Of a DNA stretch of 64,000 nt, positions 44,026 to 54,018 are shown one piece after another (position 1 is the first letter of the stretch; every line of letters starts with the position of its first letter). The position numbers and the translations under genes were made by a program. The DNA is from Adiantum capillus-veneris. Taxonomy: Eukaryota; Streptophyta; Polypodiopsida; Polypodiales; Pteridaceae. The stretch is from contig CM043958.1 in the NCBI GenBank assembly GCA_014529385.2, positions 140,842,234 to 140,906,233 on the forward strand, written 5' to 3'. Under the pieces are notes generated by a model. It ran no database searches and was not told where the DNA came from. It saw only the letters and a program-made list of their open reading frames with translations.

Positions 44026-44631
44026 TCAGTTCTTGAATGTTGGAACTGCGGCAAGAAGGGCCACGTCAAGAAGGATTGCTGGTCCAAGAAGAAGAAGGAG
44101 ACAGAGTCTCAAGACAACAAGCCAACATCGGAGGCCAATGTGGCAGGTAAAGTAGAGCAAGATGCTCTAATTCTCTCATTAGACAATGTGTCTAATTCCT
44201 GGATAGTAGATTCCGGGGCTTCATTCCATGCGACACCACACAAGCAACATTTCCAAGACTACACCGAAGGTAATTTTGGGTATGTATACTTGGGAGATGA
44301 TGAAGCTTGTGAGATTGTCGGCAAAAGTACAGTTTCTTTCAAAACTGCTAAGGGAAATGAATGGAAGCTTAAAGATGTTAGGCATGTTCCTTCTCTTTGC
44401 AAAAATTTGATCTCTACAGGACAATCGGATGATGAAGGTCACAACATTGCATTCGGAAACAAACGGTGGAAGATCTCAAAGGGATCTTTGGTGGTTTCCA
44501 AGGGAGAAAAAGTCCGTACACTTTACTTGTGTACTGTTGGCACGCAACCTTCAGCTTGTGCAGCAACTACGGAAGTTGACAGTGCGGTGTGGCACTACCG
44601 ACTTGGGCATATGAGTGCCAAAGGAATGTAA
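44026..44631 (+). pseudogene. Copia zinc knuckle, protease and pre-integrase
   Basis: This is in frame with gag after the stop: CCHC knuckle CWNCGKKGHVKKDC (about 44037-44078), protease SWIVDSGASFHATPH with an intact DSG (about 44197-44241), and the pre-integrase AVWHYRLGHMSAKGM, ending at TAA 44629. Confidence 0.88.
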
Positions 44632-45657
44632 ATCCTTCAAACAAAGAAGCTTCTACCAGGTTTGAAAGAAGTGGACTTAGAGTTCTGTGAAGATTGTGTA
44701 TATGGTAAACAAAAGAGGGTAAAATTTCAAAAATCAGGAAATGAAAGAAAAAATAAAAAACTTGAGTTGGTTCATTCTGATGTTTGGGGTCCTGCAAGTA
44801 CACCATCACTTGGTGGCTCATTGTACTATGTAACATTCATAGACGATGCGACTAGAAAAACATGGGTTTATGTCATGAAGAATAAATCCGATGTATTTTC
44901 TATATTTCAAAGGTGGAAAGCCTTTGTGGAGAATGAAACAAGTACCAAGGTTAAATGCCTCAGATCCGACAATGGAGGCGAATATTGCAGCCAAGCTTTT
45001 GAAAGCTTTTGTGCTAGCAATGGCATTCAGAGGCAAAGGACAACCCCAAGGACACCTCAACAAAATGGGATTTCGAAAAGGATGAACAAGACAATCATGG
45101 AACGAGCACGAAGCATGCGGCTACATGCAGGCCTACCGCTTGAGCTTTGGGCGGAAGCTGTAAGTACGTATGTGTACTTAATCAATCGGTCACCCTCAAC
45201 GGCATTGGATGGGGGAGTTCCAGAAGAGGCATGGACAGGTAAACCGGTGAATTATGCATTTCTCAAAGTGTTTGGGTGTGAGGCTTTCATGCACATAGAT
45301 AGAAGCCTAAGATCAAAGCTAGATGCAAAGTCCAAAAAGTGTTTCTTCATTGGCTATGGAGAAGGAGACTTTGGGTATCGCCTATGGAATCCTGAAGATA
45401 GTAAAATCTTAAGGAGTAGGGATGTAATTTTTAACGAACAAAATATGTACAAAGATTACTTGGAAAGAAAACAAACAAAAGAAACAAGTTATGAGTACAT
45501 GGAGCTTGAGGACGGTGAAGACTCAAGGACTACAAACGGTGACAATGTGCAACAACGTCAGCCAAATGAGGAGCCTCAACCTATTCCCCGAAGATCTACA
45601 AGAGCAAGTAGACCTCCAGAAAGGTTTGTTCCTTCTTTCAACCATCTCTTGATCTAA
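44632..45657 (+). pseudogene. Copia integrase
   Basis: It has the zinc pair FCEDCVYGKQKR and the core with two catalytic Asp residues (LVHSDVWGP, RSDNGGEYC). The third catalytic position reads QQNGISKRMNKT, with Lys where copia integrases have Glu. The downstream conserved blocks (INRSPSTALDGGVPEEAWTG, KVFGCEAF, FFIGYGEGDFGYRLW, PRRSTRASRPPERF) are intact. It ends at TAA 45655. Confidence 0.9.
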
Positions 45658-46875
45658 GATTCTGGAGATCAGACAGAATCATACGAAGAAGCTATGCAAC
45701 ATGAATCCAAAGAAGAATGGACGAAGAGCATGCAAGTGGAGATGGACTCACTACATCGCAACCAAACATGGGAGTTGGTTGAGTTGCCTAAAGGTAAGCG
45801 GGCACTTCAAAACAAATGGGTATACAAGTTGAAGGAAGAAGAAGGTGGGAAGAAAAGGTACAAGTCTAAGCTTGTGGTAAAAGGTTTTTCTCAAAAGAAA
45901 GGTATTGACTTCAATGAAATATTTTCTCCTGTTGTAAAAATGAACTCAATTAGTCTTGTCTTAAGCCTTGTGGCTGCTCATGATCTAAATCTCGAGCAAA
46001 TGGATGTGAATATGGAATTCCCTCACGGTGACTTAGAGGAGGAAATCTACATGCTTCAACCAAAGGGGTATGAAGTAAAAGGTAAGGAGAAAATGGTTTG
46101 CAGATTAAAGAAGAGCTTGTATGGTTTAAAGCAAGCATCAAGACAATGGTACTTGAAGTTTGATCGATGGATGTTGGATCATGGATTCAAAAGATGCAAC
46201 TCGGATCACTGCGTCTACACGAAGAATTTGGGAGATGGGAAATTCATCATCCTAATGTTGTATGTTGATGACATGCTGATTGCAAGTGCTAACATGCAGG
46301 ACATCAAAGACCTAAAAGAGGAGCTGTCCAAATCTTTTTCAATGAAAGATTTAGATGCTGCAAAGAGGATACTTGGTATGAAAATATCAAGGGACAGGAC
46401 GAAGAAGACAATAAAGCTATCTCAAGAAGATTACATCAAGAAGGTACTAGAAAGGTTTGCAATGCAAAATGCAAAACCAGCTTCTACACCTTTGGATGGT
46501 CATTTTAAACTAACGAAGGATATGTGTCCAAAGACACAAGAGGAGATAGCCTATATGTCTAAAGTTCCATATGCTGCAGCGGTAGGTTCTCTGATGTATG
46601 CTATGGTCTGGACAAGGCCAGACATTGCACATGCAGTGGGAGTTGTGAGTAGGTTCATGGACAACCCAGGTAAAGAGCATTGGCAAGCTGTGAAGTGGAT
46701 ACTTAGGTATCTAAAAGGGACAACAACAAATGCTTTGTATTTTGGACGAACTGATATTTTTCTAGAAGGGTATGCTGATGCAGATATGGCAGGTGACAAA
46801 GATACTCGAAGGAGCACTACTGGCTATGTGTTCACGGTTGGAGGCACAGCAGTAAGCTGGGCTTCAAAGCTGTAG
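45658..46875 (+). pseudogene. Copia reverse transcriptase and RNase H start
   Basis: WELVELPKGKRALQNKWVYK, then LEQMDVNMEFPHGDLEEEI (usual AFLHG altered to EFPHG), LKKSLYGLKQASRQWY and the catalytic MLYVDDMLIAS. RNase H begins LEGYADADMAGDKDTRRST. TAG at 46873 interrupts SKL-KVVSLST, where Gln is usual. Confidence 0.92.
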
Positions 46876-47223
46876 AAAGTGGTTTCACTTTCTACCACGG
46901 AAGCAAAGTATGTAGCAATGACGGAGGCAAGCAAAGAAATTCTGTGGCTTCACAGATTCTTAGAAGAGCTTGGATTCAAACAAAACAATTGTGTCTTGTA
47001 CAGTGATAGCCAAAGTGCTATCCATATTGCGAAGAACTCAGCCTTTCATTCAAGGACAAAGCACATTGAGGTGAGATATCACTTCATACACACTCTTTTG
47101 GAAGAGGGACAGCTAAAGCTAGGAAAGGTGCATACAAGTGAAAATCCTGCAGACATGTTTACAAAGGTGGTCAACAAGGAGAAGTTGAGCTTTTGCTCAT
47201 CTTCAATCGGCATTCAAGGATAA
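46876..47223 (+). pseudogene. Copia RNase H C-terminus
   Basis: VVSLSTTEAKYVAMTEASKE (Lys for the conserved Glu of TTEAEY), LYSDSQSAIHIAKNSAFHS, RTKHIEVRYHFI and VHTSENPADMFTK. It ends at TAA 47221. Confidence 0.9.
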
Positions 47224-47272
47224 GAAGCCATAATGGAAAGCAGTCACAGGTTTGGTTTGGAGATCAGTCTCC

Positions 47273-47283
47273 AAGTGGGAGAT
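47273..47283 (+). other. Polypurine tract
   Basis: AAGTGGGAGAT directly before the 3' LTR. Confidence 0.8.
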
Positions 47284-48031
47284 TGTTAAGTATGGAGCCT
47301 GATTTACCCTTGTAATTTTCTGTGGTAAAAGCGCACATTTGTAAGGCCCCCATTATGAGGAGAAGCCATCGTGCGTGAAGGAAAATCACTCACCGGAAAC
47401 CAAAATTTTCACGGACAAGAATCAGGGGCAACTTTAGAGGCCCCGCCCCCGAGACTTTTTCTTTCGTCGGAATATTATGGCCGGAAAGTGGTCGAAAAAC
47501 AATCGGTTGGTTGGTCGGTGGCCGGTAGTCAATGGCCGATGGCCAGTGGTCGGAAGTCAATGGCCGGTGGCCGGTGGCCGAATTCAAAAGCGGACTTGTC
47601 TTCTCAAGGGCGGCCACACATGGGTGGATTGGAGGGTCTGATTTGGACTTATTCGCGCAAGGGCGGCTACACATGGCTGTCTCTCATAAAAGAGGGAAGC
47701 CCTTTTGGCCTATAAAAGGAGGCCATTTCTACACACATTTCATAGTGTGAAGTTGATGCAACAAGGTGAGTGTGAGGTGGTGAGAGTGAAGCAAGGCGGG
47801 AGCTCCATTAAGGGTATAATCCCTTTGTAAACTACTTCTTGTTTTGAAGTACTAAAGCAATTGAGTGGCTGCTTTCCCGTGGACGTAGCCCACATTGGGT
47901 GAACCACGTATATCGTGTGTACTCTCTCTCTCTCTCTCTCTCTACTCTATAATCTTTTGTGTGTGAAATCTGTCTCTCTCCATTAAGTAATCTACTCAAT
48001 TATCTATATAGCTACGTCTTATTTCCTAACA
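47284..48031 (+). repeat. 3' LTR of copia element
   Basis: 748 bp; same ends as the 5' LTR. It lacks an 11-bp GGACGGCGGCC-type stretch near 47480 and has a shorter CT run (about 47921-47942). Confidence 0.92.
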
Positions 48032-48480
48032 GAAGTTGTAGGTCCTAGCAGGTCCATTGTTGCTAGAGTTGTTTTGCTTATAGCTAAGCAATCTTGTTGG
48101 GATGTAAGAGATGTGTAGGCTCATGCATTGATTGCATTATTTGAGAAACTCACTAGTACTCCTCACATTTGCTCAGCAAAATCTGCAAAACAGGCTTGGG
48201 ATACCTTGGGAAGTCTTTATGAATGTGCAATGAGGCTAAAATTGCATTGTTGCGCGTAACGAGCTAGAGTCAAAGATTATGCAAGAAAAAGATGACATGG
48301 ACACTTTTCTTGCTGGTATTAAGGATATCAATGAGAAACTCAATTCTGCAAGTGAAGTTATTTTTGACAATTAACTTATTCATACTATTCTCGATGTGTT
48401 GCTAGAACTTGGAGACTTATGACCCAAGGAAACCCTTAAGCTATTAATGACCTTCCTAATGTTATGGCCTATCTAAATAG
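48032..48480 (+). pseudogene. Older copia gag, right half (after the nested element)
   Basis: After one GAAGT copy is dropped, the frame continues NEE-VVGPSRSIVARVV, LLIAKQSCWDVRDV, then SAKSAKQAWDTLGSLYECA. One frame over it reads ARNELESKIMQEKDDMDTFL and AGIKDINEKLNSASEVIFDN. This is the UBN2-type gag body of copia elements. Confidence 0.7.
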
Positions 48481-48674
48481 ACACTAAAGTGCAGGTACCT
48501 AATTTTGAACAAGCAATTTTGGAAAGAGGTTTGTTAACAATATTGATCATGGTAGGACATAAGACTCATTCACCATTGGAAGAACAGCTAGATAAGATGA
48601 ACTAGAGTGTACAAATAAGTATACAAGTGGAGGATAGGCAGGCTTACCACAGCCTTTTTAAAATGTCAAATGTA

Positions 48675-49015
48675 GGAGGATCTAATTGATATGGTCACTC
48701 CCTCGGTTTTTAATATGGGAAGGACCATTAATGTAAAATGCACATGTATTTGTCATGGGTACCCATCCCTTAAATGGTTCAATTGTATTGCACAAAGGGA
48801 TGGGAGTGCACTTTGTAGGAAAGTTTGTAGAGCATCAATAGTATATGAGGGAGGATCTAATTGATTTGGTCACTCCCTTAGTTTTAATATGGGAAGGACC
48901 ATTAATGTAAATGAACATGTATCTGACATGGGTACCCACCCCTTAAATGGTTGCATTGTATTGCACAAAGGAATGGGGGTGTGCTTTGTGGGAAATTTTG
49001 TAGAGCAACAAACAT
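48675..49015. repeat. Tandem duplication, period about 175 bp
   Basis: GGAGGATCTAATTGATATGG (48675) and GGAGGATCTAATTGATTTGG (48850) each open a unit. Both include GGGAAGGACCATTAATGTAA, GGGTACCCA, AAATGGTT and CATTGTATTGCACAAAG, and end near GTAGAGCA. Confidence 0.9.
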
Positions 49016-49652
49016 CAAATTTGTGACCGTTGTCCTGCGTAAAGCCAAAACATTATCAAGGAAAGATTAAGGATACAATTGTGTGAAGTATAATGTAGTG
49101 TGGGCTCGCTCAGTCCATCATGTGTGCCAAGTGTTACCCAATGCAAATTGCGGGGTCCAGGGTGTCCAAGTGCAAAGCGTCCGCAAGTTTTGTATTGTAA
49201 GTACCATATATGGATGGGTAGAGTAGTTTGGGTGCTTGTTTGGTAGAGAAGCTATGTAAAGGGATACACATGTATTCTATTGTCTCTAAGTTTGACATTA
49301 ATGATGAATAGAGAGATGCAATTGTGCCTCTTTCTTCTTGTTCTGTCTTGATATTCTTTCTGAGTTTTTGTGTGTAAGTATGAGTCTTTGAAGAGGATAA
49401 CCAATCTTGTACCACACTATTATGAGCGCGGTACAGTACTTCAGTGACAGGTGCCAATTTCCAAAGCATGGAGAATACAGTAAAGTTGTGGTGGCACACG
49501 ATCAATGAAAAATTCTTTTGTTGGGAGGACTATTGACTATTGACATACCCTTTTATTTTTCTTCATTGGTGCTGGCCAAGGAAAACACATCATTAATTCC
49601 TCATCTACAACTATTATTGGTTGACACCCAAACCACAATCAGTACACCCTCT
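49016..49652. other. Gap, nothing recognised
   Basis: No gene supported; the sequence leads to the CACTA element. Confidence 0.6.
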
Positions 49653-49900
49653 CACTATAACATATGCGCGGTATTATTGCTCACATTACCGCAAAAAAAC
49701 AAACAAATTTGGAATATGAAAATTCCCGTATGCGGAAACGATTGCGGCAACATTTTCGGTAATGGTCTAGCGGTAACAGTCGCGGTAATGGCTGCGGCTA
49801 TATTTCCGCGTCTATTACCGCGTCGTTTACTGCAATCATACCCTCGACAGTTACCGCGTAGAATATGTTATCGCAGGCATTACCGCGGGCGGGTTTATTA
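49653..49900. repeat. Left subterminal repeats of CACTA element
   Basis: About eight copies of GCGGTAA/TTACCGC or close variants (near 49690, 49756, 49770, 49782, 49813, 49849, 49880) in both orientations. In En/Spm, subterminal motifs bind TNPA; the same role is inferred here. Confidence 0.75.
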
Positions 49901-50229
49901 TAAAAAAACACATGATCGTTTGGATTGATTGTCCTTTGCAGGACCATCCAAAAGGTCATCTATTTTTTCATTTATTTAAGATATTTTATAAAATTATTAT
50001 TAATTACAACAAAATATCACAATTGGACAATACATTGAGCCAAAAAAAGATTGATATTTTCATTTACGTAAGTGGAATTACAATTGGGGGAGGTATTGAG
50101 CCAAAAAATGATAGGTATTGCATTTACATAAAGGGCAAAAAAAGCCCGTGTGTACAAAATAGAGTATGGTCATGTGGGATAGGGCAACCAGGTCCCGCGT
50201 ATACAAAATAGAGGATGCTCATGGGGGAG

Positions 50230-50765
50230 ATGGCGGCATTTCGCGTGGAACTCCTTGACTCTGCAATGGAGTGCAGCCGTTCCATTGGAACATGGCTGAT
50301 TGGGCGAAGCATTGGGAGGAGCATCATGGTACCTCACCGCCTCCCAATGGGTTGCCAAAGGGTATGTCGAGGTACTCAATCTTCTTGTCGCTCCCCTATT
50401 GGGCTTCGTTGAAAATTCAGCACTTATTGGACCCTATGCATGTATTCAAAAATGTTGGGCAAGCTATATGGGATCACATAATTGACAAGAAGGATTCATT
50501 GGGTGCTAGGGAAGATTTAAGAGCCATGAGATGTCTCCCCCCTTCAGCCACGCCCCGCATGGGGGAGTGGGGAAAGATGATTTTCCCAAAAGCACCGTGG
50601 ATAATGTCAAAGGTAGACCAAGAGTGAACAAAGCAAGTTATTGCATCCATCAGAACTCCAACGGGATATATGCAGTCACTCAAAGGTGCTTTCACAAAAA
50701 CCAAAAAGGGTGGCTCCACTCAATTGTATGGATTGAAATCCCATGATTGGCATAAAATCCTTCAG
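50230..50765 (+). pseudogene. CACTA transposase, TNP2-domain fragment
   Basis: NMADWAKHWEEHHGT, then LPYWASLKIQHLLDPMHVFK, NVGQAIWDHI and KKDSLGAREDLRAMRC are the C-terminal part of the plant TNP2 transposase. A TGA at 50625 interrupts it. The piece ends at a good donor (CAG-GTAAGA at 50766). Confidence 0.85.
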
Positions 50766-50843
50766 GTAAGAGTAGAACAGTTTGTGGTGTCTATGTGTCC
50801 TTATATATAGGTTGACATTCACTAAGATGTTTTATTGTTTGTA

Positions 50844-51778
50844 GTTTGTACTTCCCATAACTATTAGTGGTTATGGGGACACTAAGGTGAAGGCTGCAAT
50901 ATTCAAAGTGGGTGAGATTGTGAGGTAATGGGTTTTTTTCAAGTACTATATCATGTTGTGCATGCATGAACAATGGAATTTTTTGTCATCTACTATATTA
51001 TTTGTGCCCTGTAGATTTGTGAGCTCCAAGGAGATAGAAGTAGAAGCCATACCAGTAGCCCATCAGCTAGCAGTAGAGGCAGTGTGTGCTATTGAGGATG
51101 CATTCCCACGTACAATCCTTGTTAGCCAAATACACCTATTGCTTCACCTTGTTGAGGAGATTGCCATTTGTGGGGTGGTTCACTCTAGATGGATGTTCTT
51201 CTTGGAGAGATTCTTGAAGACTTTAAAGGATTTTGTTAGATTGAGGTCACAACCGAAGGTATGCAAAATCAATATAATATAGATAGCATTTATACGCTAT
51301 GGAGTTACTAATAAAAATATGTGGTTTTAATGTTTTCAGGCGAGCATGGCAGAAGGTGGGTGGTGCAAGAGGCATTTGTGTATGTCTCACAGTATCTCAT
51401 CACAGTGGATCCATCATTGCCTCGTCTGTGGAGTGAAGAAGAGGATCCTAGGAAGCACTCAACCATTCCCAGTGGAAAAGGCTCACTCTTGGTCATGGAT
51501 TTCATGCCATAGTCAACAACTACTCTTTACTCAATGCCACTATCATGACCAAATGGGTCAATATGTACTTGGAAGCCCGCACAGCTAGAGAAAGGGATAG
51601 AGATGCATGGAAGAGGTCCCATGGAGGTAGACGTGCACCTCCTTTTCCTAAAGAGCTTGCAAAATATCCTGATTTGATTCAAGTAGAGTGGATCCATAAT
51701 GCCATGACCAATGCCAAAGCACAAGGAGAACAAATAAGCCCTAAAGAATGGGAGTATGCGCGAGGATGCTTGCGCAAG
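50844..51778 (+). pseudogene. CACTA transposase, DUF4218-type exons
   Basis: Exon pieces with GT-AG borders: LPITISGYGDTKVKAAIFKV (to about 50923), then VSSKEIEVEAIPVAHQLAVE, TILVSQIHLLLHLVEEI and VVHSRWMFFLERFLKTLKDF (to 51258), then ASMAEGG from 51340. They match the DUF4218 module that follows TNP2 in plant CACTA proteins, so the intron structure is still visible. Confidence 0.8.
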
Positions 51779-51858
51779 GTGAGTGTGTATATGTTATGTA
51801 TGCATGTATGCAAATCACTTAATGAAATGCGATGTAACCTCTTATGCATTGTGATTGT

Positions 51859-52592
51859 AGGGTCTCATTTTCAACTAAATTTGGTCCGAAGGCCGACATT
51901 TTCGCACCCGCAAGATAGATGAGCGTCGGACCACTAATGATTGTGGCGTGATGGAAAACTTTGACACAACAACAAATGAGGTCAGATATTGTGGTACTAT
52001 AGAGAGAATAGTCAAAGTGGATTTCAGATCTTTTCACAAATTCCTCTTTGAGTGCCGATGATTTGCGGGTGAGGTCAAAGACATGAAAATGGGCTCATTA
52101 TGGTGGATTCCACCCAATTCCATCGGGGAAAAACTGACAACTTGGTGTATCCTAGTAGTTGCAAGCAGGTAATTTAGGCTATGTGCAATTAACTTAAATT
52201 AAAAATTTAATATATGTATATTAGCTTATTCTTTGTGTCTGACGTACAGATCTTTTATGTGCCATGTATATATCAAAGAAGACTTTGGTATGTCATTCCA
52301 GTCACGCCGCGGGGTAGATCTATCTTTGCAGAGACGGACATTGAACCAGTAATTGATCCCATCATACCATCACCACAAGATGCAGAGTAAGATGTAGTAG
52401 AAGTTGAAGAAGGTCAATCAAGCCTTGCAAATAGTCATCTTGAGGAGGAGGAAGAGGGAGAAAGCGATGATGATTCTACAGGAGGTGATGGAGAGGAGGA
52501 AGAATCTCTAAACTTGTTTATTGATTTGAATACTATGGGTCTAAATATGGATCCTAGTGCTTGTAGAGATCTTATACAAGATGAGAATTAAT
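51859..52592 (+). pseudogene. CACTA transposase, DUF4216-type end
   Basis: After an acceptor near 51859: HFRTRKIDERRTTNDCGVM, VRYCGTIERIVKVDF, WWIPPNSIGEKL, then IFYVPCIYQRRLWYVIPVTP. The tail is acidic (DVVEVEEGQSS, EEEEEGESDDD) and ends at TAA 52590. In-frame stops lie at about 52060 and 52388. DUF4216 is the usual C-terminal module of these proteins. Confidence 0.75.
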
Positions 52593-52839
52593 AAAACTCT
52601 CCATTCTTTCACTTGGTGTAGTATATGATTAATTTGCAAATGTTTCGTTATGTGCTTATGAATAGTATCTGTAATGGTTTTGTTGTGAGTTCAATAATTT
52701 ATGTATAGAATTTTTAGAGTGAAAAAGAGATTAAGTGAAGTGAGCAAGCATTCTGGAGAGTGTAGGAGTTGTAGTGTGTAAATACATTTTGAGTTGTATT
52801 GGATTTAAATGGAAACCCACGCGAGAGGGAGGGGGAAGG

Positions 52840-53012
52840 GGGTCTATGGCCTTAGCGGTAATGAACGTTGCAATATTAGCGGAAATGCGCGCGGTAATAC
52901 CTGCGGTAAAATCCCGCTTGAACATCAAAAGGGTTTCTCTCTCCTTATTTTGATTTCCTCTCTCTTGTTTTGCGGTAATGGCCCGCGGTAAACACCACGA
53001 TCTCTCATAGTG
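52840..53012. repeat. Right subterminal repeats of CACTA element
   Basis: About six GCGGTAA or GCGGAAA motifs (near 52855, 52880, 52890, 52902, 52972, 52985), mostly in one orientation. Confidence 0.75.
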
Positions 53013-53015
53013 TCT

Positions 53016-53909
53016 GTGGAGAAATCTGCTGCAACATACAAATGAGAAGGCACCCACATCACCAGCACACATCCACTTGGATGGAGTAATGTAACACTTA
53101 GACACTCATACACAAGATTTTTCATTGAATCAAAGGAAATTCTACATTATTGGTATTGTTTACATAACAAAGTTCTCGATTTTTTGAAAATCCAAAGAGA
53201 TAGGTACTTGGATAAACAACAAAACTAGCTCAAAATTTTAGGGTTTCTTGTAAGCATAAATTTTTCCAACTTTTATTGCATAACAATTAGGACGAAAATT
53301 TGGTATACCTGTAGAGGGTTTCCATTTTTTGGTAGAACAATCTCGACTACCCAAGTGCTCGTGACCCTTCTTCTTTAGAAGTTGACCTAAGAGGTCCCGA
53401 TTGGGAACTTATCTCCACATCACCCATGTCCGTGTTAAAGCCTAGCTTCTCAAATCCCCCTGAACCCCAGAGATACCTTCATTTGTATCAGCCAACACCT
53501 TCTCCTCTCGCTACTCTGCTTCTTGTTCTACATTGTTCATCTCAAGTCAAGAGTGAGTAGAAGGAGCATTTGGACGAGAGAGTAAGCATCCAACCTTTTA
53601 CGAGCCCCATCTCCAATTGCCGCGGGTTGTTTGAGAGGAGATCAGTGGTTGAGTTGTTGTTGAAGTATAAACTGGGATGAGTGGGGCTATTTCATCACAA
53701 CGATCCAAGATAATCAAAACAACCCGGCATTTGCTATGTCCAATGGACACCTTAGATCCCCTTACCTTCTAGGCCTTTACATAACCAACCTTATACGAAA
53801 ACCCCAAGGGTCGCACGATCGTTGAAGGTGTAATGAGCTGCACGTCATGAACCAACACGTCGCGGCAACTAACGAAGAGTATCGGGATGTCATTAGGCAA
53901 GGATTGCAG

Positions 53910-53952
<43 letters not shown>

Positions 53953-54018
53953 AGAAGCTGTGATGGGTTAATGCAGATGCAGGGTGGCAGCTAGGGCAAG
54001 CATCATACTGCAGCAATA
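53016..54018 (+). promoter_or_regulatory. Upstream region of the OVATE-family gene
   Basis: No other gene is seen. A (GA)n run of about 37 bases at 53912-53948 lies roughly 70 bases before the ATG; GA repeats bind BPC/GAGA factors in plants, so a regulatory role is possible. No clear TATA box was found. Confidence 0.4.
53912..53948. repeat. (GA)n microsatellite in the 5' flank
   Basis: An uninterrupted GA run just before the OVATE-family gene. Confidence 0.95.

Larger units (their letters stand above)
42498..48031 (+). mobile_element. Complete Ty1/copia retrotransposon, 5.5 kb, young but disabled
   Basis: LTRs of 767 and 748 bp run TGTTAAG...CTAACA, flanked by GAAGT (42493-42497 and 48032-48036). 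PBS and PPT are in place. Gag, knuckle, protease, integrase, RT and RNase H follow in copia order in one frame (43363-47223), broken by stops at 44023, 44629, 45655 and 46873 and a one-base shift near 43430. The LTRs differ at roughly 20 sites plus a few indels, so the insertion is recent compared with its neighbours. The integrase catalytic Glu is Lys. Confidence 0.95.
49653..53012 (+). mobile_element. CACTA (En/Spm-type) DNA transposon, 3.36 kb
   Basis: The ends CACTATAACATAT... and, inverted, CACTATGAGAGAT... begin with the diagnostic CACTA. The 3-bp duplication TCT flanks both (49650-49652 and 53013-53015). Subterminal GCGGTAA-type motifs cluster at both ends. A spliced transposase remnant lies between. 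The element is short for an autonomous CACTA: the first half of the TNP2 transposase is missing and three stops occur, so it is inactive on its own. Confidence 0.92.

Noticed and set aside
49518-49928. 136-codon open frame across the CACTA left end
   Set aside because: It crosses the element border and reads through GCGGTAA repeats; no domain.
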